Source: an uncultured Dehalococcoidia bacterium (GTDB lineage Bacteria > Chloroflexota > Dehalococcoidia > Lucifugimonadales > JAAXIE01). From it: DNA of 64,000 nucleotides. Under the pieces are notes generated by a model. That model saw only the letters and a list, made by a program, of their open reading frames with translations, did no database searches and was not told where the DNA came from. Position numbers and translations under genes: made by a program. How positions within the stretch are numbered: the stretch's first letter is position 1; each line of letters begins with the position of its first letter. The stretch covers positions 930,001-994,000 of the forward strand of contig OX638353.1 in the NCBI GenBank assembly GCA_951813255.1. The letters run 5' to 3'. Of the stretch, positions 49,977 through 58,457 are shown piece by piece.

Positions 49977-51058
49977 CTGACCACCAACAAACGGCATCAG
50001 CCACAGCCCAGATGAATCCCCATCCCCTCAGCACTACCGCGAGGCGCGTAGTCCAGAATGTGGAACGCGTCATCGTGGGGAAGGGGGATGTGGTGGAGCT
50101 CATGCTGGTGGCGCTGCTGTGCGAGGGTCATGTACTCATCGAGGATGTGCCCGGCATCGGGAAGACCATGCTGGCGCGCTCCATCTCTCGCTCTCTCGAT
50201 TGCACATTCCGGCGTGTGCAGTGCACGCCTGACCTGCTGCCTGCCGACATCACTGGCACCTATATCTACAACCAGCGTACCTCAGACTTCGAGTTCCGGC
50301 CCGGCCCCATCTTCACCCAAGTGCTGCTGGCCGACGAAATCAACCGCGCCACCCCGCGCACCCAGTCCGCATTGCTGGAAGCCATGGAGGAGAGGCAGGT
50401 GACTGCTGAGGGCGACACTCGCGCCCTGCCAAGGCCCTTTGTCGTGTTGGCTACCCAGAACCCCATAGAGCTTGAGGGGACTTTCCCATTGCCCGAAGCC
50501 CAACTCGACCGTTTTCTGATGCGCGTCAGCATGGGCTACCCCACTGAAGAGGACGACCGTATCATCCTGGACCGGTTTGCCGAAGGCAGCCCTCTGGACG
50601 AGTTGCCAGCCGTCTTGCATACCGACGACCTGTTAAAACTCCAGCAGGAGTGCCGTCGCGTGCGGGTGGAGGACAGCATTCGTGAGTACATCATCGCACT
50701 CGTCCATGCCACCCGGACTCATTCCCAAGTCGAGCTCGGAGGTAGCCCGCGGGCCATGCTCGCGCTCTTCCGTTCAGCCCAAGCCTTGGCCTCCGTCCGC
50801 GGCCTAGGATACGTCCTTCCCGACCACGTGAAGTATCTGGCCCCGTATGTATTGGAGCACCGTATCCTGCTGCGCACCCAGAGTCATCTGCGCGGGTTGG
50901 CTACGTCGGAAGTGATGCGGGAGGTCTTGGACTCAGTGCCAGTCCCAGCCGAGCCTGTGGATGCGGATCCTGTCCGGGGGCCCACCACCACCGAGGGTAT
51001 AGCGGAGGAGGGCGTAACAGGTGAGGGCGCAACCGGCACGGATGGACCGGAGTGCTAG
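49973..51058 (+). CDS. MoxR-family AAA+ ATPase
   Basis: A 361-residue MoxR ATPase. Walker A is EDVPGIGKT (Lys64), Walker B VLLADEINRA (118-127), followed by ALLEAMEERQVT and FVVLATQNPIELEGTFPLPEAQLDRFLM, all diagnostic of the MoxR branch. MoxR proteins act as chaperones that assemble or activate protein complexes, usually with DUF58 and von Willebrand proteins. ATG at 49973 overlaps the hepT stop; a longer upstream frame would run through hepT and is rejected. It overlaps the DUF58 gene by 7 nt. Confidence 0.93.
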   Translation: MTDHQQTASATAQMNPHPLSTTARRVVQNVERVIVGKGDVVELMLVALLCEGHVLIEDVPGIGKTMLARSISRSLDCTFRRVQCTPDLLPADITGTYIYNQRTSDFEFRPGPIFTQVLLADEINRATPRTQSALLEAMEERQVTAEGDTRALPRPFVVLATQNPIELEGTFPLPEAQLDRFLMRVSMGYPTEEDDRIILDRFAEGSPLDELPAVLHTDDLLKLQQECRRVRVEDSIREYIIALVHATRTHSQVELGGSPRAMLALFRSAQALASVRGLGYVLPDHVKYLAPYVLEHRILLRTQSHLRGLATSEVMREVLDSVPVPAEPVDADPVRGPTTTEGIAEEGVTGEGATGTDGPEC

Positions 51059-52332
51059 GCGGCTACTGGCTGCTGATTACAGTGGTCCTGCTGCTTTTGG
51101 CGGGGCTGCTGAAACAGACGCCCCTGCTCCTCGTCGCCCTCCTCTTCTTCCTCACCTCGGGTACAGCCCGCCTCTGGTCGCGTTATTCTCTGGCCCGGCT
51201 GACCTACTCACGCCGTCTCGGCAGCCCCAAGGTCTTCTGGGGAGATACCGTCACTCTCGACATAACCGTGGCCAATGAGAAGATGCTCCCCCTGCCTTGG
51301 GTGCATGTGGAGGAGGAGCTGCCAATGGAGTTGGATGCCTTGGCAGGCACCGTTGACGTTGGGGCCAAGGCAGGACGCAATGCTCTGACCACCACGTTGT
51401 CCCTCGGTTGGTATCACCGGCGCAGCCGCCGCTACCCCATGCGGTGCCTCAACCGCGGCGTCTTCTCCTTCGGCCCCACTCTCATACAGTCCGGCGATCT
51501 CTTCGGCTTCTTCCGCAACGAGACTGTGGTCGAAACCACCGACAGGCTCATCGTCTACCCGCCCATCGTGCCTCTGGAGCAGCTTGGCATTCCGTCGCGA
51601 GACCCTTTTGGGGACCTGAGAGTGCGCCGTCATCTCTTCGAAGACCCAGTGCGCGTCGCAGCCACCCGCGATTACATGCCCGGCGACCCGTTACGACGCA
51701 TCCATTGGAAGAGCTCGGCCCGCATGGCGCGTCTTCAGACCCGCACCTTCGACCGCACCACCAGCATCGACATGGTGCTTTTCCTCGATACTCGCACGAT
51801 GCAGGTCGCGCATCTTGGACGCGTACACCAGCTTCTGGAAATGGCAGTGATCACCGCCTCTTCCGTAGCCAATCACTCCTCCTCCAACGGCTACCGCGTC
51901 GGTTTGATGGCCAACGAGCCCATGCACAACGACAACAGGTTCATACGGCTTCCGCCCTCGCAACACCCCGACCAGTTGCAGCACATGTTGGAACTCCTAG
52001 CCCACATACGCGGGTTCCCCTTCCTTACCATGCCCCAACTCTTGGAGCGAGAGGCCCGCAGCCTCTCCTGGGACGCTACCCTCGTGGTCATCACCGCCGT
52101 ACCCGATGAACCTCTGGTGTCTTCCATACACCGGTACCGGAGGGCTGGGCGTCGCGTGGCCCTAGTCGTCATCGGAGGCGAAGTGCCTCCCCGGGATGGG
52201 ACTGGCATGCCCACTTACCACGTCTCGGATGAGGTGCCTTGGCGTGATCTGGAGTCCATTAGACTGCAGGCCGCCCAAACTACAGGAGCTACCCACGGGA
52301 CATACCTATCTGCTGGTGCGGTACGGGCATGA
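51052..52332 (+). CDS. DUF58 domain-containing protein
   Basis: A 426-residue protein with two N-terminal membrane helices (GYWLLITVVLLLLAGLL and LLLVALLFFLTSG), a beta-rich region, and the DUF58 signature VAATRDYMPGDPLRRIHWKSSARMARLQTRTFD near residue 210-240. This is the standard partner of MoxR. DUF58 proteins have a vWA-like region; function is unknown beyond MoxR association. Start is GTG at 51052, inside the last codons of moxR. It overlaps the next gene by 4 nt (ATGA). Confidence 0.9.
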   Translation: MLGGYWLLITVVLLLLAGLLKQTPLLLVALLFFLTSGTARLWSRYSLARLTYSRRLGSPKVFWGDTVTLDITVANEKMLPLPWVHVEEELPMELDALAGTVDVGAKAGRNALTTTLSLGWYHRRSRRYPMRCLNRGVFSFGPTLIQSGDLFGFFRNETVVETTDRLIVYPPIVPLEQLGIPSRDPFGDLRVRRHLFEDPVRVAATRDYMPGDPLRRIHWKSSARMARLQTRTFDRTTSIDMVLFLDTRTMQVAHLGRVHQLLEMAVITASSVANHSSSNGYRVGLMANEPMHNDNRFIRLPPSQHPDQLQHMLELLAHIRGFPFLTMPQLLEREARSLSWDATLVVITAVPDEPLVSSIHRYRRAGRRVALVVIGGEVPPRDGTGMPTYHVSDEVPWRDLESIRLQAAQTTGATHGTYLSAGAVRA

Positions 52333-53888
52333 GCAGTCCAAGGACGCCTTCCACTATCACGATGGTGCGGATATTGGCCCTGCGCCAGCTCTTGCCTTGG
52401 CTCACCACCTTGATTGAAACGCTATGGGTCTACCCATGGGTGCTTTTCGTCAGCCGGTGGGACATGCTGAAATGGGACGACCCGCCCCTCAGCCTGGGTT
52501 CTGCTATCGTCCTAGCCTTTGTGGCCCAAGGCGTCTCCGCCTTGGGCCTCGGCGCCAACTGGACCCTGAACACCGTTCGCACCATGGTGCTGCCTGCACT
52601 GGCATTGTTGCTGCTTGTGCTCACCCTCTCCGGGATCGGCAGCGGTCTGGCATTCTGGTCCGGTGAGTGGGTGGAACACACTGTGAACAACGTCTCGGCC
52701 CTGCTGGGAGGCCTTGGATTTGGCGTAATCCTTATGTGGCGCGGGATTTCCGTCGGCCGTGATGCCACGCTGGTCGACGGGCTGTATGGTCGCTTCACCG
52801 TGGGGCTCATCAGCCTTGTCTTCTTGGGGATGGTCTGGGGGGCCGTTGCCACAGAGGACGAATTGCGGAGCGTGTTCTCCGTGATTGGCATCTACGTCCT
52901 AGGCTTTTTCGCCACTGGGCTTCTGGCCATGGGCTTGGCGAACCTGCATATCATAGGCGCACGCGCCTCGCGCAGCGGGGACAGCTTCAACCTCCTGGAC
53001 CGTCGATGGGTAATCACCCTCTTGGGCGCAGTCCTGGTCATTGCCCTGCTTGCTCTGGGGGTGGCCAGCGCATTCTCCCTGCAGGTCGTGCAATTTCTGG
53101 TAAGCGTGCTTACAACAGCGGCCGATGCTGTGCTCACAGCATTCCTGTACGGAATCATCCTGCCCATAACCTTGGTCGCCAGCGGCCTTATCTACATTTT
53201 CGACTTCATATTCAGTTGGATCGGCTCCGGCGAGCCCCCTCCACCGCCGGACACGACTCTATTCCAAGAAATCGAAACCGCGGTTGGAGATGAGTCGGGC
53301 CGTGGATTCCCTCGTGGAGCCGTTCTGGCCATCAAGTGGGGATTGCTGGCTCTGGGCATTGTTGTGGCTGTGGCACTGCTGGCCTTCGCGCTTTTCCGGC
53401 AGCGACGAGCTTCCAGCGAGGAGGCGGACGTCGAGGAATATAGCGAGTACTTCTGGTCGTGGCAGGCATTCAAGGCCGAGCTGCTTGCTATCCTGAACAG
53501 GCTGCTGAGTCGTATTCTGCGAAGGCGAGCTCCCGCCAGCGTACTTGCATCTCCCCCTCCAGCGGCCATAGCCCCGGACGATGTGCCCCAACTTTTCTCC
53601 ATCCACGAGATATACCGTGGGTTGCTTTGGGAGGGACGCATGGCTGGTGTGGGGCGCAACCCGCCTGAGACTCCCTACGAGTACCAACAGAGGCTAGTCA
53701 CGTACGCTGGGCCCGCGTCAGAAGACCTCGGCGCCATCACGTCCGCATACGTGTCCTCCCGCTATGGCGGAACATCCATTGCAGGACAGCATCTTGCCCA
53801 CCTCAATCGCCTCTGGCGGCGCCTGCGCACCGCCCTGCGCACACCACCGGGCGCAAGACAAAGCGAGCCCGGCGAGGATGCAGGTTAG
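52329..53888 (+). CDS. Polytopic membrane protein with C-terminal DUF4129-like domain
   Basis: A 519-residue membrane protein with about nine hydrophobic helices in the first 380 residues. A soluble tail follows, where IHEIYRGLLWEGRMAGVGRNPPETPYEYQQRLVTYAG...AITSAYVSSRYGG matches the DUF4129 pattern. In many bacteria DUF4129 forms the C-terminus of transglutaminase-like proteins in MoxR-DUF58 clusters; here the transglutaminase core is absent and membrane helices take its place. It ends in a 4-nt overlap with the convergent Rieske gene. Confidence 0.8.
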   Translation: MSSPRTPSTITMVRILALRQLLPWLTTLIETLWVYPWVLFVSRWDMLKWDDPPLSLGSAIVLAFVAQGVSALGLGANWTLNTVRTMVLPALALLLLVLTLSGIGSGLAFWSGEWVEHTVNNVSALLGGLGFGVILMWRGISVGRDATLVDGLYGRFTVGLISLVFLGMVWGAVATEDELRSVFSVIGIYVLGFFATGLLAMGLANLHIIGARASRSGDSFNLLDRRWVITLLGAVLVIALLALGVASAFSLQVVQFLVSVLTTAADAVLTAFLYGIILPITLVASGLIYIFDFIFSWIGSGEPPPPPDTTLFQEIETAVGDESGRGFPRGAVLAIKWGLLALGIVVAVALLAFALFRQRRASSEEADVEEYSEYFWSWQAFKAELLAILNRLLSRILRRRAPASVLASPPPAAIAPDDVPQLFSIHEIYRGLLWEGRMAGVGRNPPETPYEYQQRLVTYAGPASEDLGAITSAYVSSRYGGTSIAGQHLAHLNRLWRRLRTALRTPPGARQSEPGEDAG

Positions 53889-55153
53889 CCAGCGTTCTCC
53901 CGGCCCCGCTCCATCAGTTCGGCCCAGCGGTTGTAAAAGGCTCGGTGATTGATTTCGCTGTACCTGGAGTCGCTGGCTCCAGCCATCAACTCTTCATCGA
54001 ACCGCTCGTGCCCCAGCCCCATCAGGTTGTTCACTGGGACCCGCTTGGACATAAACCCGCGGCTTGTCAGCGTACACTCTTGCCAGTTGTCCATGTCGTC
54101 CTGCTCGAATGCACCCGATGGACCGGTGCCTCTGAGCCCCGACGCACGCAGCGCTTCTTTCACCTCAGCTGGAGCCGCCTTGTCAGCGTACGACCAGGAC
54201 CATGCCTCGATCTTGTCCGGCCCTCGAGGGTGCCACACGCGGAAGGCACGAGCGCTTGCGCGTGCCACAGCGAAGTTGGGGAACACGGTGCACACGATGG
54301 GCTGCACCAGGTTGGAACGCGGCCCCAGACGCGCCTCCACCTCGTCACGTATGCTCTGTTCGTAGTCATCAATGGCTTGGACGGGAGGCTCGGCTGACCT
54401 GCCCGGCCCAATAGTCAAGAGCCCGTGGCCGTTGCCCGGCGACACCATGGTGCCCTGTGCCGTCTTCTGTGCGGTGGGCGTGCGAGTGAAGCCTGCCGTC
54501 ACTCCTGAAAGGTGAGTCCACGGCACATGGTAGGAGTCAGCCCCCGAGTTCTCGGCAGAGAACTTCCAGTTGCACGGGATAATCCACTTGTGTACCCCGC
54601 CCACAACTTCGATGCCTCCCTCTCGCCTATCTACGAAGGTATCCAGGTACCAAGCCATCTCACCCAGGTAGTCCACTAAAGGCGGCGCCTCAGCGTCGAA
54701 GGTGGCGAAGTAGAAGCCCTTGTAGCTGTCGAGCTGTGCTACGGGGACCAATCCCCACTTCGAGGTGTCAAGCTCGTCGTAGTACGCCTCCCTCAGGCTG
54801 GGCACGGCTATCAACTTCCCGTCATTGCCGTATGTCCAGCCATGGTAAGCGCAGACGAATGCCGACGCATTCCCCAAGTCGGCCCGGCACACCCGGTTGC
54901 CACGATGCCGGCAAACGTTGAGAAAGGCATGCACTCTGCCATCGCCGTCGCGGGTCACCAGCACAGGGTCCTCGCCCATGTAGGTGGAGAAGAAGTCGCC
55001 GGGCTGGGCCACTTGGCTCTCGTGGCACAGGAATAGCCAGCAGTGGGCGAAGATACTCTCCAACTCCTGCCGGTATATCTCCTCGCTGGAGAATATCTGC
55101 CGGTCTACAAGTCCTCCATCCGCGCTGACCATCCCCCTCACGTCAGTAGCCAT
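53885..55153 (-). CDS. Rieske ring-hydroxylating oxygenase alpha subunit (RHO alpha_C type)
   Basis: A 422-residue oxygenase alpha subunit of the two-subunit type family. Rieske ligands are Cys81/His83 (CRHRG) and Cys101/His104 (CAYHGW); the iron site is Asp205-x2-His208-x4-His213 in ADSYHVPWTH, preceded by NWKFSAEN. This places it nearer to biphenyl/benzoate-type alpha subunits than to the two phthalate-type proteins in the window. No beta subunit or ferredoxin gene is adjacent. ATG at 55153 lies 9 nt after GAGGAG; an ATG three codons earlier abuts that site and is less likely. Confidence 0.9.
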   Translation of the reverse strand: MATDVRGMVSADGGLVDRQIFSSEEIYRQELESIFAHCWLFLCHESQVAQPGDFFSTYMGEDPVLVTRDGDGRVHAFLNVCRHRGNRVCRADLGNASAFVCAYHGWTYGNDGKLIAVPSLREAYYDELDTSKWGLVPVAQLDSYKGFYFATFDAEAPPLVDYLGEMAWYLDTFVDRREGGIEVVGGVHKWIIPCNWKFSAENSGADSYHVPWTHLSGVTAGFTRTPTAQKTAQGTMVSPGNGHGLLTIGPGRSAEPPVQAIDDYEQSIRDEVEARLGPRSNLVQPIVCTVFPNFAVARASARAFRVWHPRGPDKIEAWSWSYADKAAPAEVKEALRASGLRGTGPSGAFEQDDMDNWQECTLTSRGFMSKRVPVNNLMGLGHERFDEELMAGASDSRYSEINHRAFYNRWAELMERGRENAG

Positions 55154-55229
55154 TGCATACATCTCCTCTTGCCAACAATGGAGGCATTGGACTTGCTCCG
55201 CTCAACGCACCTTACCACACAGCATGCCG

Positions 55230-55258
55230 TTACGCCCTGTGTCGCATTCCACTATAAT
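55230..55258 (+). promoter_or_regulatory. Sigma70-type promoter for the amidohydrolase gene
   Basis: TTACGC (55230-55235), a 17-nt spacer and a perfect TATAAT (55253-55258), 70 nt before the ATG at 55329. Confidence 0.6.
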
Positions 55259-55328
55259 CGCAGCTAGACAAGACCCCTATTCAACATAACTCACGGACTA
55301 CACACCTCCATCCCGTCCGGAGGCTCTC

Positions 55329-56498
55329 ATGCACCAGGGATATAAGGTCATCGACATGGACACCCACATCGGGCCCGACTTCGACGTGCTGTGCGAATAC
55401 GTCGACCCCAGCATGCGGGAACTGGTTGTGGAGATGGACCGGTACCGCCAAGCCAACGGCCGCAACATCGCCGTAGCGCCTTACCAGTGGACCCGCTACG
55501 CAGGGCAAAAACCCCACGAGAAACCGGAAATCGTGGCAGGCGGCGAAACAGGCTGGCGAAGGCAGAGCCGTGGCACCGGGGGCTACCACCGCGCCGATCC
55601 CCGTCCCGGTGTCGAGGACAAGGACTCCCAAGCCCGATTGCTGGACATGGACCGCGAAGGACGTGACATCGACCTCATGTACCCCGGCAACTGGGCCCCG
55701 CCCCTCGTCACCCTCGACCCCTTGCTGCAGCAAGCCCTCTACGGCGCCTTCCACCGCTACATTCAGGAGTTCTGCAGCGCCGACCCCAGCCGCCTGAAAA
55801 GCATGGCCCTACTCCCTTGTGGCGACATCCCTTGGTCGGTGTCCGAGCTTCGTTCGCTGGTCGAAGAGAAGTGGCTGGCTGGCGTGTGGTTGATGTTGCC
55901 CGAAGACATGCCCATCGACGACCCCGACCTCGACCCTCTCTACGACTTACTGAACGAGTACCACCTGCCCATCCTCGACCATAGCTTTACTTCCGAGCCG
56001 CCCTTCTGGCCCGGGTACCGTGACGTATGGGACAATCCTGTCATGGTGCGCACCGCCTCCCACCCATGGCGCGCCGCCCGCTGGCTCACCTACCTCATCA
56101 TCGGGCGCGTGTTCGACCGCTTCCCCAACCTGAACGCTGCCGTTGCCGAGGTGGGCCACGGCTGGCTGCCCCACTGGGTTACACGCCTCGACGCCATGAT
56201 CGACTACGTGGCCTCGGAGACTGTCCCCGTCCTCGAATACAAGGCCGCCGAGTACGTGAAGATGGGACGCTTCGTGTGCCCCTGTGAGCACTTCGAGGGC
56301 CCCGAGATGACCAAAGCCTGCTACGACTTACTCGGCGAGGAGTGCTGGTCTTTTCAGTCCGACTACCCCCACAAGGAAGCTGCCTTCCCCGAGACCGCCA
56401 GCATGATCATTGACTGGCCCATCTGGCAGGAACTGGGTGACCAAGCCCTGCAGAAGCACATGCACGGCAACGCCGAAAGAGTCTTGCGCCTGCTGTAG
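55329..56498 (+). CDS. Amidohydrolase family 2 (ACMSD-like) metal-dependent hydrolase
   Basis: A 389-residue TIM-barrel protein of the amidohydrolase-related (Amidohydro_2) family. VIDMDTHIGPD is its first metal motif in the D-x-H variant; LDHSFTSEPPFWPG, PNLNAAVAEVGHGWLPHW and SFQSDYPHKEAAF supply the later His, Glu and Asp positions. Relatives decarboxylate or hydrolyse aromatic and unsaturated acids (ACMSD, salicylate or resorcylate decarboxylases), which suits this neighbourhood. CGGAGG lies 6 nt before the ATG. It is divergent from the third Rieske gene and first of a rightward set with the HEPN-like and HpaB-like genes. Confidence 0.88.
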   Translation: MHQGYKVIDMDTHIGPDFDVLCEYVDPSMRELVVEMDRYRQANGRNIAVAPYQWTRYAGQKPHEKPEIVAGGETGWRRQSRGTGGYHRADPRPGVEDKDSQARLLDMDREGRDIDLMYPGNWAPPLVTLDPLLQQALYGAFHRYIQEFCSADPSRLKSMALLPCGDIPWSVSELRSLVEEKWLAGVWLMLPEDMPIDDPDLDPLYDLLNEYHLPILDHSFTSEPPFWPGYRDVWDNPVMVRTASHPWRAARWLTYLIIGRVFDRFPNLNAAVAEVGHGWLPHWVTRLDAMIDYVASETVPVLEYKAAEYVKMGRFVCPCEHFEGPEMTKACYDLLGEECWSFQSDYPHKEAAFPETASMIIDWPIWQELGDQALQKHMHGNAERVLRLL

Positions 56499-56568
56499 AA
56501 TGCGGACAAGCAGTCTTGCATTAATGAACCAAGATTCGTGGAACAATCGATTAGGGAGTCTGGACAAA

Positions 56569-56934
56569 GTGGCAACGCCTGCGAGACATAGGGAAATCAG
56601 CGCAGAGTTTTTGGATCATGCCGAAGTGGAGTATCAGAAAGGCGACATGCTTCAGGCATCAGAAAAGGCGTGGGGCGCCATAGCCCACTACTCCAAGGCA
56701 GTTTCGGAGGAGCAGGGCTGGCAGCATCGGTCTCACTTCGACCTGCGCAAGAGCACTCTCCGCTTGATTGAATCTGCGGATGACCCTGGCCAGTGCTTGC
56801 GTTATTTCTGGATAATGGAGCGTCTCCACATCAACTTCTACGAGGAACAGTTCTCTGCGGGAGAAGTGCGCTTCGCACTCGACGATACACATAGGCTGAT
56901 GGACGCCCTCAAGGTGGCTGAGAGTCGACTGTAG
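56569..56934 (+). CDS. HEPN-like (PaREP1-type) small helical protein
   Basis: A 121-residue all-helical protein: RHREISAEFLDHAEVEYQKGDMLQASEKAWGAIAHYSKAVSEEQG is the pattern of HEPN-like helical bundles of the PaREP1 kind. The later LRYFWIMERLHINFYEEQF adds further helices. I see no clear R-x4-H nuclease motif, so it is not obviously a toxin. Start is GTG at 56569 with AGGGAG about 10 nt upstream; ATG at 56524 lacks a ribosome site. It lies between the amidohydrolase and HpaB-like genes, same direction. Confidence 0.7.
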   Translation: MATPARHREISAEFLDHAEVEYQKGDMLQASEKAWGAIAHYSKAVSEEQGWQHRSHFDLRKSTLRLIESADDPGQCLRYFWIMERLHINFYEEQFSAGEVRFALDDTHRLMDALKVAESRL

Positions 56935-56998
56935 ACCCTGCGCTCTTGCGTAGCGGACAACTCTAACGGCCCCGCTAATCCCACACGGAGGAACATCC

Positions 56999-58453
56999 AT
57001 GCCAGCGAGAACCGGCCAGCAATACCTTTCAGGCCTCCGTGAAAACGCGGCCGAAGTCTATATTTCCGGCAAGCAGGTCGAAGATGTGACCACCAATTCC
57101 TCTCTGTGCAATGGGGCTGCCAGCGTCGCCGCCCTCTACGACATGCAGTATCAGGAGGGACTGTGTGACGAGATGACCTACGCCTCACCTACCTCCAGAG
57201 AACCCGTCGGCCTCTCCTTCATCACACCCCGTACTCACGAAGACCTCCAGCGACGCCATACCATGATGTCCCGCTGGGCCCAAGCCAGTTGCGGGATGAT
57301 GGGCCGCAGCCCCGACTTCATGAACGTCACCTTCATGGCCATGGCCGCTGCTGGCGACTTCTTCGCCCAGAACAGGCCCGAATTCAAAGACAACGTCCAG
57401 AATTACTACGAGTACATCCGCGAGAATGACCTCACTCTCACCCACACCCTGGTCAACCTGCAACGCAACCGTTCCCCCATGGCCACTCCTCTGGTCGATC
57501 GCACCGACGTAGCCCTCAAGGTCGTGAAGCAGTCCGAATCGGGCATGGTGGTGCGCGGGCCACGCGTGCTGGCCACTCTAGGACCCCTAGCTGATGAAAT
57601 CGCTGTGTATCCGGCCCTCAATCATCAGTTGTCCCTTGACGCCCAGAAAGACTACTCCTTCGCCTTTGCCATACCCTGCAACACTCCCGGCCTCAGTTTC
57701 CTCTGCCGCGAAAGCTTCGATGTGGGGCGCTCCCATTTCGACCACCCTCTCGGCTCCCGCTTTGAAGAGATGGACGCCATAGTTTTCTTTGACGACGTGT
57801 TCGTCCCTTGGGAGCGAGTCTTTTTGCTAGGCGACGTGCAGATGTGCAACGACTTGCCCGTGACCACCAACCGCTCGATCCATGCTGGACATCAGGTGGT
57901 GACTAAGCAGGTGGCCAAGTGCGAGTTTGTCCTAGGGCTGGCCAACTTGATGGTACGTACCCTTGGGTCTGGCAAGATGCCAGCAGTGCAGCAGATGATG
58001 GCTGAACTTATCGAGAACCTCGAAGTCGTCAAGGCATGCCTCCGCGCCGCCGAGGCCGACGCCGCCATTGACCAATGGGGCGTCATGTGCCCTGCCCGAT
58101 TCCCCTTGATGGTCGCCCGGAACCAGTTCATCCGCATGTATCCGCGCATGGCCGAAATACTGCACCAGCTTGGCTCCAGCAGCCTCATGGCCATCCCTAC
58201 CGAGGCCGATTTCAACGGTCCCCTCGCCGAGCACATCACGACTTATCTCGACACCGACACCACTTCAGCAGAAGAGCGCGTTCGAATTTTCCGCTTGGCA
58301 TGGGACACCTGCTGCAGCGCTTTCGGCACTCGGCAAGTCCTCTACGAACGCTACTTCGGTGGCAACACCCTCCAGAACTCCGTCCTGCTGTACAACCTCT
58401 ACGACTCCGACGCCCTCAGCGACCGCGTCCTTGAGTTTCTCTCCCAGGAGTGA
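56999..58453 (+). CDS. 4-hydroxyphenylacetate 3-hydroxylase (HpaB) family FADH2-dependent monooxygenase
   Basis: A 484-residue member of the HpaB/acyl-CoA-dehydrogenase-like fold: TGQQYLSGLRENAAEVYISGKQVEDVT at the start, GLSFITPRTHEDLQRRH, THTLVNLQRNRSP, the FAD/substrate region DEIAVYPALNH and FDDVFVPWERVFLLGD. These enzymes ortho-hydroxylate phenols with FADH2 supplied by a separate reductase; some relatives are vinylacetyl-CoA isomerase-dehydratases, but the 4-hydroxybutyryl iron-sulfur cysteines are not evident. CGGAGG precedes the ATG. It is convergent with the UbiD gene, stops 4 nt apart. Confidence 0.9.
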   Translation: MPARTGQQYLSGLRENAAEVYISGKQVEDVTTNSSLCNGAASVAALYDMQYQEGLCDEMTYASPTSREPVGLSFITPRTHEDLQRRHTMMSRWAQASCGMMGRSPDFMNVTFMAMAAAGDFFAQNRPEFKDNVQNYYEYIRENDLTLTHTLVNLQRNRSPMATPLVDRTDVALKVVKQSESGMVVRGPRVLATLGPLADEIAVYPALNHQLSLDAQKDYSFAFAIPCNTPGLSFLCRESFDVGRSHFDHPLGSRFEEMDAIVFFDDVFVPWERVFLLGDVQMCNDLPVTTNRSIHAGHQVVTKQVAKCEFVLGLANLMVRTLGSGKMPAVQQMMAELIENLEVVKACLRAAEADAAIDQWGVMCPARFPLMVARNQFIRMYPRMAEILHQLGSSSLMAIPTEADFNGPLAEHITTYLDTDTTSAEERVRIFRLAWDTCCSAFGTRQVLYERYFGGNTLQNSVLLYNLYDSDALSDRVLEFLSQE

Positions 58454-58457
58454 GCCC

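Noticed and set aside
56569..56934. Active HEPN RNase toxin
   Set aside because: The helical pattern is HEPN-like but no R-x4-6-H motif or antitoxin gene is visible.
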